DNA of 64,000 nt from Reyranella sp. CPCC 100927 (GCF_007859315.1 NZ_VOHA01000006.1:248001-312000); one strand, 5' to 3'; counted from the stretch's first letter, positions 10,388 to 18,982 are shown. Numbers and translations: made by a program. Notes: a model not told the origin generated them from the letters alone.

Positions 10388-10416
10388 TAATTGCGAATGA
10401 GTTGCAATTGCGATGA
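10388..10416 (+). promoter_or_regulatory. Fur-box-like repeat upstream of the AraC regulator
   Basis: The stretch contains AATTGCGAATGAGTTGCAAT followed by TGCGATGA, a tandem of ATTGC/GAATGA-like hexamers similar to Fur-box arrays in front of PchR-type siderophore regulators. It ends 21 bases before the ATG of the AraC-family gene. Iron control is inference from this resemblance only. Confidence 0.4.
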
Positions 10417-10436
10417 CGCGACGATAGGGTCGTGTC

Positions 10437-11408
10437 ATGGAGTCCTCGACGCCGCTCCCGGTGCCGCTGCGGCCCGGTGACTATCATGCCGTGGCCGAAC
10501 GGTTCGGCTACCGCTACCGGCGTATCGTGTCGGCGCCGCAGGCATGCGAGGCGAACGACGACTGCGTGCTGTCGGCGGGTTTGCTCGATATCGACGAAGT
10601 CCAGCCGGGCCTGGTGATCACGCGATCGGACGTGGTGCAGATCCACGACGTCAACGCCGAGGCGGAGATGATGCCGGGCCTGATGGTCGGCGTGGTCCTG
10701 GCGGGGCGTTCTGAAGGATGGCTGGACGGCAGCGGCCTGGTGTCGGTGCAATCGGGGCAGGCGCTGGCGATGCGCATCGACCGGCCGCTGACCTTCAATG
10801 GCAACACGCCGTTGCCCGGCATGCGCCAGCGCATGTTCTTCGTCTTCGCGCGTCCGGAGTGGCTGGCCATCCACGACCTGCACGACAGGCCGCCGCCCAA
10901 CATGCAGGCCGGCGCGTCGCTCAAGCAATGGATGCCGTCCTTGCGCCTGGGCAGTCTCGTCGAGGAGGCGATGCGGGCCGACCGCGCCGATCCGTTGAAG
11001 CGCCTGCGCCAGGAGGCCGTTGCGCTTGAACTGCTGGCGGAGGCGATCCGCCAGTTCACACCGGCACTGACGCGCGACAGCGGGCTGCGCCCGCACGAAC
11101 ACATGCGCATGCAGAGGGTTCGCGAGCGCCTGATGGCGGCGCCCGAAGCCGATTACACCCTGGCCTCGCTGGCGCGCGATGCGGGCGTCAGCACCTCGGT
11201 GCTCAAGGACCATTTCCAGCGCGCGTTCGGGCAGTCGGTTTTCGAATGCCTGCGGCACCTGCGGCTGGATCGGGCCCGCCAGGGCCTGCTCGACGAAGGG
11301 TGGACGGTCGCCCAGGCGGCGTATCATGCCGGCTATCGTCATCCGACGAATTTCGCCACGGCGTTTCGCCGCCGCTTCGGTGCCGCACCGAACACGATCC
11401 GCCGTTAG
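10437..11408 (+). CDS. AraC-family (PchR-like) transcriptional regulator
   Basis: A 323-residue regulator. The N-terminal two thirds is an effector/dimerisation domain of the PchR/siderophore-regulator style (DVVQIHDVNAEAEMMPGLMV, FFVFARPEWL). The C-terminal 100 residues hold two helix-turn-helices: YTLASLARDAGVSTSVLKDH with FQRAFGQSVFECLRHLRLDRA, and WTVAQAAYHAGYRHPTNFAT with FRRRFGAAPNTIRR. It lies upstream of an MFS exporter in the same direction with a 220-base gap that carries a 21-bp-spaced direct repeat, a typical AraC binding arrangement. Together with the Fur-like site, this suggests metal- or metallophore-linked control. That role is inferred. Confidence 0.9.
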   Translation: MESSTPLPVPLRPGDYHAVAERFGYRYRRIVSAPQACEANDDCVLSAGLLDIDEVQPGLVITRSDVVQIHDVNAEAEMMPGLMVGVVLAGRSEGWLDGSGLVSVQSGQALAMRIDRPLTFNGNTPLPGMRQRMFFVFARPEWLAIHDLHDRPPPNMQAGASLKQWMPSLRLGSLVEEAMRADRADPLKRLRQEAVALELLAEAIRQFTPALTRDSGLRPHEHMRMQRVRERLMAAPEADYTLASLARDAGVSTSVLKDHFQRAFGQSVFECLRHLRLDRARQGLLDEGWTVAQAAYHAGYRHPTNFATAFRRRFGAAPNTIRR

Positions 11409-11435
11409 ACTGCGCCAGGTGCGCCGGCCGGCTGC

Positions 11436-11464
11436 ATAGCTGTTACGGCCGCCCCCATAGCTGC
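11436..11464 (+). promoter_or_regulatory. Direct repeat CATAGCTG, 21-bp phased, between AraC gene and MFS gene
   Basis: CATAGCTG occurs at 11436-11443 and 11457-11464, exactly 21 bases apart, i.e. two helical turns on the same DNA face. This is the geometry used by AraC-family dimers. It lies 168 bases ahead of the MFS start, so it may be the activator site for that gene. Confidence 0.45.
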
Positions 11465-11631
11465 GCACAATCGTGTCGGTCCGGCGCCTTCTCTAGATTG
11501 CGACAGGTTCGTGAGCACAGGGGCGGGGACGGATTCTCCGGGATACGTATGACGTTCAATGCAGGAGCGCGGCGGGCAGCACCGTCGGCGCGCGGCCGGG
11601 TGATCGGCATCGGTGGATCGGTGCGCTTGTG

Positions 11632-12813
11632 ATGGCCCGGGTCCGGCTCGCGATCCTGTTTGCCGGCATGCTGCTGGTCACCGCCGGCCAGTCGATCCTG
11701 TTCACCGTCCTGCCGCCGGCCGGACGCGGCATCGGCCTCGCCGAATGGCAGGTCGGGCTGATCATCACGATCTCCGGCATCGCCTTCGCCGTCGCCAGTC
11801 CGTACTGGGGGCGGGTCAGCGACCAGCGCGGCCGGCGCGGCTTCATCGCCGCCGGCCTGTTCGGCTACGCGCTGTTCACGGCGGCTTTTGCCTGGGCGCT
11901 CGGCATCGGCATGGCGGGTGCGGTGGCGCCGACGATGAGCCTCGTCCTGCTGGTGTTCGTCCGCGTCGGTTTTGGCCTGACGGTCGCCGCCGCGATGCCG
12001 GCGACCCAGGCCTATGTCGTCGACACGACCTTGGCGGCGGGCCGCACCGGCGGGCTGGCGCAGCTCTCGGCGGCGTTCGGCCTGGGTACGGTCGTGGGTC
12101 CCCTGATCGCCGCCGCCTTGAGCGGCTTCGGCTTGCTGGTGCCGCTTTATGCCGTGGCCGCGCTTGCCCTGATGGTCGCCACCCTCGTCCTCGTCCTGCT
12201 CGATCGGCCACCGCGCGCGATGGCCGCGACGGTGATGCTCAAGCCCACCGACCCGCGGATACGGTTCTGGGTCCTGGCCGCGCTGGGCTTCTTCATGACG
12301 ATGGCGATCGTGCTGCAGACACTGGGTTTTCTGGTGCCCGATCGCCTGGGGCTGGATCGCGAGGCGGCCGGGTCGGCGGTCGGCACGTGCCTGCTGGTCA
12401 GCGGCCTGGCCAGCGTCGCCTGCCAGATCGTCCTGGCGCGCCGGCGCACGATGCGCCCGGGCCGTCTCATGATGCTGGGACTGCCGATGGGCATCGTTGG
12501 CTTGGTCGTCCTGATGCTGGCAACGACCCTGCCGTTGCTGGCGGCAGGCATGATCGGCTTCGGCATCGCGGTGGGTTTGTGTGTGCCGGGATTTGCCGCC
12601 GCCGCCTCGCTGGAGGTCGAGCCCAACGAGCAGGGCGCCGTCGCCGGGATCATCGGCGCCGCCCAGGCCGGCGGCTTCATCCTGGGGCCGGTGCTGGCGG
12701 GCGCGCTGTATCAGGTCAACGGCGTCTTGCCCTATCTCGGCGCGACGCTGATCCTGGGGAGCCTGATGGCGGCGCAGTGGCGCCGCCGCGGCGTGGTGGC
12801 GCCCGGAACCTAG
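11632..12813 (+). CDS. MFS transporter
   Basis: A 393-residue major facilitator protein with 12 predicted hydrophobic segments. The loop 2-3 signature GRVSDQRGRRG (about residues 62-72) marks the family. ATG at 11632; an in-frame GTG three bases upstream is an alternative. It follows the AraC-family regulator and probably exports a small molecule under its control; siderophore or drug export is possible given the regulator type. Its stop codon overlaps the stop of the convergent AidB-like gene by four bases (12810-12813), so the two transcripts must overlap at their 3' ends. Substrate unknown. Confidence 0.88.
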   Translation: MARVRLAILFAGMLLVTAGQSILFTVLPPAGRGIGLAEWQVGLIITISGIAFAVASPYWGRVSDQRGRRGFIAAGLFGYALFTAAFAWALGIGMAGAVAPTMSLVLLVFVRVGFGLTVAAAMPATQAYVVDTTLAAGRTGGLAQLSAAFGLGTVVGPLIAAALSGFGLLVPLYAVAALALMVATLVLVLLDRPPRAMAATVMLKPTDPRIRFWVLAALGFFMTMAIVLQTLGFLVPDRLGLDREAAGSAVGTCLLVSGLASVACQIVLARRRTMRPGRLMMLGLPMGIVGLVVLMLATTLPLLAAGMIGFGIAVGLCVPGFAAAASLEVEPNEQGAVAGIIGAAQAGGFILGPVLAGALYQVNGVLPYLGATLILGSLMAAQWRRRGVVAPGT

Positions 12814-14495
12814 GCAGCCAGCGGATCGGCGCGGCTGACGATCGCATCCGTGTCGATGCCGGGCGGCAGCGTGCCGAAGGCCTGGCCGTGATCGCCATCG
12901 AGGCGCGATGCCAGGAACGCCTCGGCGACGAACGCCGGCGCATGCCGGACCATCAGCGCGCCCTGCAGCGCCAGCGCCAGCCGCTCCACCAGCCGCCGCG
13001 CACGGGTCTCGATATTGCTCAGGTCGGACAGTTCCTTCCCCAGGGCGCCGACATAGCGGTCGAGACGCGAGTCCGTGCCTTTGGCCGTCTCGATCTCCGC
13101 GAAATAGCTGGTGAGCGTGGCGGGATCGCGGCCGACGGCGCGCAGCAGATCGAGGCATTGCACATTGCCGGAGCCTTCCCACACCGAGTTCACCGGCGAA
13201 TCGCGGAACAGGCGCGGCATGATGCTCTCTTCGACGAAGCCGTTGCCGCCATGGCATTCCAGGGCCTCATAGGCCACCGCTGGCGTGCGCTTGCAGATCC
13301 AGTACTTGGCCACCGGCGTCACGATGCGCGCGAAGCGCGCTGCCGCCTCGTCGCGGTCCTGCTCGTCGAAGGCGCGCGCCACGCGCAGCGACAGCATGGT
13401 GGCGGCCTCGGACTCGATGGCGAGATCGGCCAGCACGTTGGTCATCAGCGGTTGCGCGATCAGCTTGCGGCCGAAGGCGGCGCGATCGCGGCAATGGTTG
13501 ATGGCCTGCGCCACGGCATGGCGCGTCACCGCGGTGGAACCCAGGGCGCAGTCGAGCCGCGTGTGGCGCACCATCTCGATGATGGTGGGCACGCCGCGGC
13601 CTTCCTCGCCCAGCAGCCAGCCGAAAGCGCCGTGCAATTCCACCTCGGACGAGGCGTTGGCATGGTTGCCCAGCTTGTTCTTCAGCCGCTGCAGGTGGAC
13701 GGCATTGCGGGTGCCGTCGGGCCGCCAGCGCGGCACCAGGAAACACGACAGGCCGCCCGGCGCCTGCGCCAGCACCAGGAAGCCGTCGCTCATCGGCGCC
13801 GAGCAGAACCATTTGTGGCCGACGATCGCGTAGGCGCCGCCGGGGCCGCGATTGCCCAGCGCCGTGGCGCGGCTGGCGTTGGCGCGCACGTCGGAGCCGC
13901 CCTGTTTCTCGGTCATCGCCATGCCGATGGTGGCGGCCCGCTTCTGCTCGACCGGCAGCGCCGCCGGATCGTAGGCGCTGGCCAGGATGCGCGGCTCCCA
14001 GGCCTGGGCGATCTCCGGCGTGCTGCGCAACGCCGGGATCGACGCGAACGTCATGGTGAGCGGGCAGGCCGGCCCGTCGTTGGTCTGGTTGAACGGGATG
14101 TAGAGCGCCGCGCGCGCGACATGGGCGCCGGGCCGCCGCTCCGTCCAGGGCAGGGCATGAATGCCGGCCTCGAACGCCAGCCGCATCAGGGTGTGGTAGC
14201 TGGGATGGAACTCGACCTCGTCGATGCGCCGGCCAAAGCGGTCATGCGTCCTGAGCTGCGGGGTGAAGCGTTCGGCCAGTTCAGCGTCGCGGACGGTGGC
14301 GGCGGCACCGCACGCAGCCCCGAAGGCGGCCGCGCGATCCTGGACCCAGCCGCCGCCGTCGCGCACCACGGCCTCGACCAGCGCCTTGTCGCCGAGGAAG
14401 ACGTTGTAGTCCTCCAACGGCCGCGCCTGGTTCTCGACGGTGTGCGTCTCGAACGGCGTGGCGGCATCGATCGGCGCGGTGCTGGGGGTGCTCAT
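12810..14495 (-). CDS. AidB-like acyl-CoA dehydrogenase family protein
   Basis: A 561-residue flavoprotein of the AidB subgroup, longer than ordinary acyl-CoA dehydrogenases because of extra N- and C-terminal segments. Motifs include YIPFNQTNDGPACPLTMTFA, GMAMTEKQGGSDVRAN (FAD binding), AIVGHKWFCSAPMSDGFLVL, and ALECHGGNGFVEESIMPRLF with RDSPVNSVWEGSGNVQCLDL near the C-terminal side. In E. coli AidB is induced during alkylation stress and binds DNA; the C-terminal part here is shorter and not obviously basic, so an isovaleryl-CoA-like metabolic role remains possible. Start ATG at 14495 follows a GGAG. It is divergent from the QmcA/NfeD genes and converges tail-to-tail on the MFS gene. Confidence 0.88.
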   Translation of the reverse strand: MSTPSTAPIDAATPFETHTVENQARPLEDYNVFLGDKALVEAVVRDGGGWVQDRAAAFGAACGAAATVRDAELAERFTPQLRTHDRFGRRIDEVEFHPSYHTLMRLAFEAGIHALPWTERRPGAHVARAALYIPFNQTNDGPACPLTMTFASIPALRSTPEIAQAWEPRILASAYDPAALPVEQKRAATIGMAMTEKQGGSDVRANASRATALGNRGPGGAYAIVGHKWFCSAPMSDGFLVLAQAPGGLSCFLVPRWRPDGTRNAVHLQRLKNKLGNHANASSEVELHGAFGWLLGEEGRGVPTIIEMVRHTRLDCALGSTAVTRHAVAQAINHCRDRAAFGRKLIAQPLMTNVLADLAIESEAATMLSLRVARAFDEQDRDEAAARFARIVTPVAKYWICKRTPAVAYEALECHGGNGFVEESIMPRLFRDSPVNSVWEGSGNVQCLDLLRAVGRDPATLTSYFAEIETAKGTDSRLDRYVGALGKELSDLSNIETRARRLVERLALALQGALMVRHAPAFVAEAFLASRLDGDHGQAFGTLPPGIDTDAIVSRADPLAA

Positions 14496-14559
14496 GGACA
14501 GGCTCCGGACAGGCAGACCCGCGAGCCTACGCTACTGCGGCTTCGACCGGGAGTGTGCT

Positions 14560-14575
14560 TTGAGTATGCGCTCAA
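14560..14575. promoter_or_regulatory. Short palindrome in the divergent promoter region of the AidB-like and QmcA-like genes
   Basis: TTGAG (14560-14564) and CTCAA (14571-14575) flank TATGCG, giving a 16-bp TetR/MarR-sized dyad in the 142-base gap between divergent genes. No regulator gene is adjacent, so assignment is open. Confidence 0.35.
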
Positions 14576-14637
14576 GTCTGCTAGCTTAGGCCCTGGGCCC
14601 GTTCGGGCAATGGTTCAACGACAGGGGGAGGCCCGCG

Positions 14638-15672
14638 ATGACCGCAGGCGGTATTGTTCTACTGGTGTTCGCAGTGCTCGCGGTCGTCGTTGCCATCGTG
14701 CTGCTGTTCCAGGGCGTGCGGACCGTGCCGCAAGGCTGGGAGTGGACCGTCGAGAAGTTCGGCCAGTACACCCGTGTCCTGAAGCCTGGCCTGAATTTCA
14801 TGTTTCCGATCGTCGAGCGTGTCGGTGCCCGCATCAACATGCAGGAGTCGGTCCTCGACATCCCGCAACAGCAGGTCATCACCAAGGACAACGCCATCGT
14901 GTCGGTCGACGGCGTGGCGTTCTACCAGGTCGTCGACGCACGCGCCGCCGCCTACGAGGTGCGCAACCTCGTGCAGGCGATCACCAACCTGGCGTTGACC
15001 AACATCCGCAACGTCATGGGCAGCCTGGCGCTGGATGACGTGCTCTCCAAGCGCAACGAGATCAACGATCGCCTGCTGTCGGTCATCGATCACGCCACCA
15101 ACGCCTGGGGCATCAAGGTGCTGCGCATCGAGTTGAAGGACATCATCCCGCCGCAGGACATGGTTCAGGCGATGGCCCGGCAGATGAAGGCTGAGCGTGA
15201 CAAGCGGGCGCAGATCCTCGAAGCGGAAGGTTTCCGGGCAGCCGAAATCACCAAGGCTGAGGGCGCCAAGCAGTCCCAGATCCTGCAGGCCGAAGGGCGG
15301 CGCGAGGCGGCCTTCCGGGACGCCGAGGCGCGCGAGCGCGCCGCCGAGGCCGAAGCCAAGGCGACCCAGGTGGTCACCGCCGCGATCGGCAGCGGCGGGG
15401 CGCAGGCGATCAACTACTTCCTGGGCCAGAAGTATGTCGAGGCGCTGCACGCCATGGGCTCGTCGAACAACAGCAAGGTGTTCTTCCTGCCCGTGGAATC
15501 GGCCGGCATCATGGGCACGCTCGGCGGCCTGGCCGAGCTGACGAAGGAATCGAGCCTGTTGCGCGGCGGCGGAACCGGTGGCTCGGGCGCACCGGCGCGC
15601 CTGCCCGTGACACCGCCATCGCCCGCATTGCCGCCATCTGCGCCGCCGAGCGGGCCGTGGGATCGCAGCTGA
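14638..15672 (+). CDS. qmcA: SPFH/band 7 (stomatin/QmcA-like) membrane protein
   Basis: A 344-residue inner-membrane protein that organises membrane microdomains and often assists proteolysis. One N-terminal transmembrane segment (residues about 4-27), then the band 7 domain starting at VRTVPQGWEWTVEKFGQYTR and containing QESVLDIPQQQVITKDNAIV, then an Ala/Glu/Lys-rich coiled coil (QILEAEGFRAAEITKAEGAK onward) and a Pro-rich tail. ATG at 14638 follows GGGGGAGG. The nfeD-like gene starts 34 bases downstream with its own ribosome site; stomatin-NfeD pairs are a conserved operon. Confident in family; physiological role from the family only. Confidence 0.93.
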   Translation: MTAGGIVLLVFAVLAVVVAIVLLFQGVRTVPQGWEWTVEKFGQYTRVLKPGLNFMFPIVERVGARINMQESVLDIPQQQVITKDNAIVSVDGVAFYQVVDARAAAYEVRNLVQAITNLALTNIRNVMGSLALDDVLSKRNEINDRLLSVIDHATNAWGIKVLRIELKDIIPPQDMVQAMARQMKAERDKRAQILEAEGFRAAEITKAEGAKQSQILQAEGRREAAFRDAEARERAAEAEAKATQVVTAAIGSGGAQAINYFLGQKYVEALHAMGSSNNSKVFFLPVESAGIMGTLGGLAELTKESSLLRGGGTGGSGAPARLPVTPPSPALPPSAPPSGPWDRS

Positions 15673-15706
15673 GCGCGGCGCGCGGAAAGACTGTCGGGGG
15701 AGTGTC

Positions 15707-16138
15707 ATGACGGTTGCATTCTGGTGGTGGTGGGCTGCAGCGGCCGTCTTGCTGGTCTGTGAGATGGCGCTGCCCGGCGTCATCTTCCTGTTCCTGGCCA
15801 TCGGCGCCGCGGTGGTCGGCCTGGTGATGCTGATCTGGCCCAGCGCCGGGCTCGAGATTCAGCTCATCATCCTCGCCGTCAGCAGCGTCATCTCGGCGCT
15901 TCTGCTGCGGCCAATCCTGGCTGCGCGCCTGCAGACCAAGTCGCATGCCACGCTCAACGCACGCGCCGCATCGCTGATCGGACAGGTCGTGACGCTCGAC
16001 GAGCCGATCGTCAACGGCCGCGGCCGTGCCAGTGTCGGCGACACGAGCTGGAGCGTGCGGGGCCCCAACATGGTGGCCGGAGCCGAGGTGCGGATCGTGT
16101 CCGTCGAGGGCGCCGAACTGCTCGTTGAGCCACGGTAG
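15707..16138 (+). CDS. NfeD-family protein, partner of the band 7 protein
   Basis: A 143-residue short-form NfeD: two or three transmembrane helices (about residues 5-72) followed by a small OB-fold domain (AASLIGQVVTLDEPIVNGRG, then VGDTSWSVRGPN and GAEVRIVSVEGAELLVEPR). It lacks the ClpP-like protease domain of long NfeD forms. It follows the QmcA-like gene by 34 bases and is followed by a strong hairpin, so the pair makes a two-gene operon. The OB domain is thought to regulate or anchor the band 7 partner. Confidence 0.92.
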   Translation: MTVAFWWWWAAAAVLLVCEMALPGVIFLFLAIGAAVVGLVMLIWPSAGLEIQLIILAVSSVISALLLRPILAARLQTKSHATLNARAASLIGQVVTLDEPIVNGRGRASVGDTSWSVRGPNMVAGAEVRIVSVEGAELLVEPR

Positions 16139-16140
16139 CT

Positions 16141-16171
16141 GGGAGTGCGCCACTGGGAGTGGCGCGCTCCC
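16141..16171. terminator. Hairpin between convergent nfeD-like and formamidase-like genes
   Basis: A 14-bp stem (16141-16154 with 16158-16171) with one wobble pair and a GGG loop lies between two convergent stop codons (16138 and 16184). There is no clear T run on the plus strand; AAAA at 16175-16178 gives TTTT ahead of it on the minus strand. Its GGGAG...GCTCCC ends match the dispersed GGGAGCGC palindrome family seen elsewhere in the window. Confidence 0.6.
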
Positions 16172-16183
16172 GGGAAAAGAACC

Positions 16184-17119
16184 TCAGCCGCCGATCAGCG
16201 ACTTGTCGATCATGCAGTGGATGCCTTTGTTGCCGTCGACCGTCTGCGTCACGTGCAGGTCGGCCGCGAGGCTGCACAGCATGTAGGCGTCCTCGGCCGA
16301 CAGCCCGGTCTTGCCGCGGATCAGGCGGATCATGTCGCGCAGCGCCTCCTTGGCGGCATCGTCAAGATCGACGTCGAAGCCGTGCGTGATCCAGTGCGTC
16401 TTGGTCTCACCGCGCGGGTTGTTGAGCTTCATGTCCTTGCGCACGGTGAAGCGGAAGGTGCCGGTGAGACAGGTTTCCAGCGCCGTCAGGTTGACCTCGC
16501 CGTCGCCCTGCACGCCATGGCCGTCGCCGGTGGAGAACAGCGCGCCCGGCGCGAACACCGGCAGGTAGATCGTGCTGCCGACACCCAGTTCCTTGTTGTC
16601 GATGTTGCCGCCGAAGGCGCGCGGCTCGACCGAGCTGCACTGGCCCCATTCCGTCGGCGGCGCCACGCCCATGATGCCGAAGAACGGCTTCAGCGGGATC
16701 TCGGTGCCCCACGGCATGGTGCAGACGTTGCGATTGGCGGAAATCGGGATGTGGGTCAGGCGATAGGACGGAAAGTCTTCCGGCAGGGTGCCCATCAGCG
16801 GCCGCTGGACGTTCCAGCCCCAGTCGGTACGGAACTGGATGTCGAGCACATCGACCTGCAGGGCATCACCGCGCTCGGCGCCCTCGACATGGACCGGGCC
16901 GGTGAGGATGTGCCGGCCGATATGCGGCTTGCACTTGGCGTGGACATCGCGGTGTTCGGGCAGCACCGTGAAGGGCGGTGCGGGCAGGATTTCGGCGGCA
17001 CCCGAGACGCATTCGATGGTGACGATCGCGCCGGATTTGACCGTCATCGCGGGCTTGAGGTTGGCGTCGAAGTAGCCCCAATGCACGGTCTCGGGGGTCG
17101 TCTTCAGCAGCACGGACAT
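16184..17119 (-). CDS. Acetamidase/formamidase family protein
   Basis: A 311-residue FmdA/AmdA-family enzyme that hydrolyses short amides such as formamide or acetamide to ammonia and the acid. Family hallmarks are IECVSGAAEILP, HILTGPVHVEGAERGDALQV, RDVHAKCKPHIGRH, and the metal-pocket glycine-rich stretch LPVFAPGALFSTGDGHGVQG then DGEVNLTALET. Start ATG at 17119 is the first in frame. It is divergent from rlmJ with a 70-base shared promoter region and has no adjacent amide transporter. Length is normal for the short formamidase type. Confidence 0.92.
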   Translation of the reverse strand: MSVLLKTTPETVHWGYFDANLKPAMTVKSGAIVTIECVSGAAEILPAPPFTVLPEHRDVHAKCKPHIGRHILTGPVHVEGAERGDALQVDVLDIQFRTDWGWNVQRPLMGTLPEDFPSYRLTHIPISANRNVCTMPWGTEIPLKPFFGIMGVAPPTEWGQCSSVEPRAFGGNIDNKELGVGSTIYLPVFAPGALFSTGDGHGVQGDGEVNLTALETCLTGTFRFTVRKDMKLNNPRGETKTHWITHGFDVDLDDAAKEALRDMIRLIRGKTGLSAEDAYMLCSLAADLHVTQTVDGNKGIHCMIDKSLIGG

Positions 17120-17189
17120 GGAGAAGGCCTTCAGGTGGAAGCGCGGCGCGATCCAAGCACGAACCGGGGCGCCGTGATATAGGCGTGCG

Positions 17190-18044
17190 ATGAATTACCG
17201 TCACGGGTTTCATGCCGGCAACTTCGCCGACGTGCTGAAGCATGTCGCGTGGATGGAACTGCTGCGGCTGATGACGGCCAAGGACAAGCCGCTGCTGGTG
17301 GCCGACACCCACGCCGGCCGCGGCGGCTACGACCTCGGCGGCGAGCAGGCCGGGCGGACTGGCGAGTGGCAGGACGGGATCGGCCGGCTGGCGGATGCGC
17401 CGGCGCCGCCGCCCGTCGTGCGGCGCTACATGGACGCCGTGCGCGCCTACGATCGCAAGTTCGGCCGCCACGCCGGGCCGTTGCAGCACTATCCGGGCTC
17501 GCCACGCCTGACCCGGCCGCTGCTGCGCGCCGACGACCGCTGCGTGCTGTGCGAAGCGCACTCGGACGAAGCGGCGTTGTTGAAGCGCGAATTCGCCGGC
17601 GACAAGGCGATCGAGCTGCGCCCGACCGACGGCTATGCGGCCCTGAAGGCCCTGCTGCCGCCGCCGGAACGGCGCGGGCTGGTGCTGATCGATCCGCCGT
17701 TCGAGAAGACCGACGAATTCGCGCGGGCGGCGCGGGCGGTCGCGCAGGCCATGAAGCGCTTCGCCACCGGCGTCTATGCGCTGTGGTATCCGATCAAGGA
17801 AGAGGCCGCCGTGATCGCCCTGCGCGCCGCCGTGGCCGACATCGCGCCGCGCGCCATCGATATCGAACTGGCGCTGGCCTGGCCGCTGCCGGCCGAGGGC
17901 CTGCACGCCTGCGGCGTGATCATCGTCAATCCACCCTGGACTCTCGACGAGGCACTGCGGCCGGCGCTGCCCTGGCTGGCGCGAACCCTGGGCCGCGGCA
18001 CCGGCGCGCGCGGCACCTTGCGGTGGTTGTCAGGCACGCCGTGA
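17190..18044 (+). CDS. rlmJ: 23S rRNA (adenine(2030)-N6)-methyltransferase RlmJ
   Basis: A 284-residue SAM-dependent methyltransferase that modifies A2030 of 23S rRNA. The N-terminus MNYRHGFHAGNFADVLKHV is the family signature; DTHAGRGGYDL is the SAM-binding loop; LVLIDPPFEKTDEF carries the catalytic DPPF (N/DPPY-type) motif; and ALWYPIKE and CGVIIVNPPWTLDEAL follow in the expected order. Start ATG at 17190. Downstream lies a very long inverted repeat (18072-18201) that could stop transcription. Confidence 0.96.
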   Translation: MNYRHGFHAGNFADVLKHVAWMELLRLMTAKDKPLLVADTHAGRGGYDLGGEQAGRTGEWQDGIGRLADAPAPPPVVRRYMDAVRAYDRKFGRHAGPLQHYPGSPRLTRPLLRADDRCVLCEAHSDEAALLKREFAGDKAIELRPTDGYAALKALLPPPERRGLVLIDPPFEKTDEFARAARAVAQAMKRFATGVYALWYPIKEEAAVIALRAAVADIAPRAIDIELALAWPLPAEGLHACGVIIVNPPWTLDEALRPALPWLARTLGRGTGARGTLRWLSGTP

Positions 18045-18071
18045 TAGGGTGGGACTTCAGTGAAGAGCAGC

Positions 18072-18201
18072 GCTGGTGACGGCTGGGACCGCGCCGCTCC
18101 AGCGGCGCTCATGATCATGCGCCGGTGCTGCGCGCAAAGCGAAAGGGAAGCTTTCGCCGGATGAGCGCCGCTGGAGCGGCGCGGTCCCAGCCGTCACCAG
18201 C
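18072..18201. repeat. Perfect 41-bp inverted repeat element
   Basis: Arms 18072-18112 and 18161-18201 are perfect inverted repeats of 41 bases around a 48-base centre. Each arm contains its own smaller palindrome (GCGCCGCT..AGCGGCGC), and the centre holds GCGAAAG...CTTTCGC. The result would be a branched cruciform or a very stable RNA. The centre resembles the centre of the element at 25413-25500, suggesting one mobile palindrome family. It fills most of the 344-base gap between rlmJ and the ferritin-like gene; I see no gene in the rest of that gap. Confidence 0.9.
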
Positions 18202-18388
18202 AGCATTCAGGGCAAACCGATACGCGCCACACGCCGGTTCGGATGCATGCCGGTCTTCACACTGCAATCACTTTTCTCCCGCGCGCTCGTGATGGTCGCC
18301 GGTCATCCCCTCGCGGCGGCGCCGCGTAGAGGATGCAGAGGTCGCACGGACCGGCCTCTTCTGCATCCACGCAAGGGAGACCCCATTC

Positions 18389-18976
18389 ATGTCGTCCACC
18401 ATCGATACCGGCCGTCGTTCGCTGCTGCGCGTCTCGGGCACGGCACTGCTTTCCGCGAGTGCCGTGGCGCTGCTGGCGGGCTGCGAACGCATGGCAGCAC
18501 AAGCACAGGCCCAGGGCGGCTCATCGGCCGGTGATGTGCAGACCCTCAACGTCGCGTTGGGCCTGGAGCACGAAGCGATCAGCGCCTACTCGATCGCGGC
18601 GGGCAGCGGCCTGGTCAGCAAGGCGGTGCTGCCGGTGGCGGTGCAGTTCCAGGGCCACCACAAGGAGCATCGCGACGCCCTCATCGCGACGATCCGCAAG
18701 ATGGGCGGAACGCCCGTCGCCGCCAAGCCCGACGCCGAGGTCGCCAAGGCGCTCAATGCCGCATCGCTGAAGAACCAGACCGACGTGCTGCGCCTGGCGC
18801 AGCGCCTGGAGCGGGGTGCCGCGAATGCCTATATCGGCGTCATCCCCTCGTTCGGCGACCGCGCGCTGGCGCAGGTCTCGGCGCGACTTGCGGCCGACGA
18901 GACCATGCACTGGGTGGTGCTGAGTCAGGCGCTGAGCGACTCCCTGCCGGCCAAGGCGTTGAGCTTCGGCGCCTGA
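18389..18976 (+). CDS. Ferritin-like-domain lipoprotein (DUF4439-like)
   Basis: A 195-residue exported protein. Residues 1-32 form a signal with twin Arg (GRRSLLRVSGTALL) and a lipobox ending LLAGC, so it may be a Tat-exported lipoprotein. The mature part is a four-helix ferritin-like bundle: LNVALGLEHEAISAYSIAAG supplies Glu/His, FQGHHKEHRDALIATIRKMGG the HxxE-type ligands, and LERGAANAYIG and LAADETMHW the second pair. These would bind a di-metal site. A cytochrome c gene follows 54 bases downstream, with a hairpin between, so an envelope redox or peroxide-protection role is plausible but inferred. Confidence 0.82.
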   Translation: MSSTIDTGRRSLLRVSGTALLSASAVALLAGCERMAAQAQAQGGSSAGDVQTLNVALGLEHEAISAYSIAAGSGLVSKAVLPVAVQFQGHHKEHRDALIATIRKMGGTPVAAKPDAEVAKALNAASLKNQTDVLRLAQRLERGAANAYIGVIPSFGDRALAQVSARLAADETMHWVVLSQALSDSLPAKALSFGA

Positions 18977-18982
18977 CTTTTC

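Noticed and set aside
11613..15038. An 1141-codon plus-strand open frame spanning the MFS and AidB-like region
   Set aside because: It runs through two genes in the wrong frame or strand and has no coherent domain.
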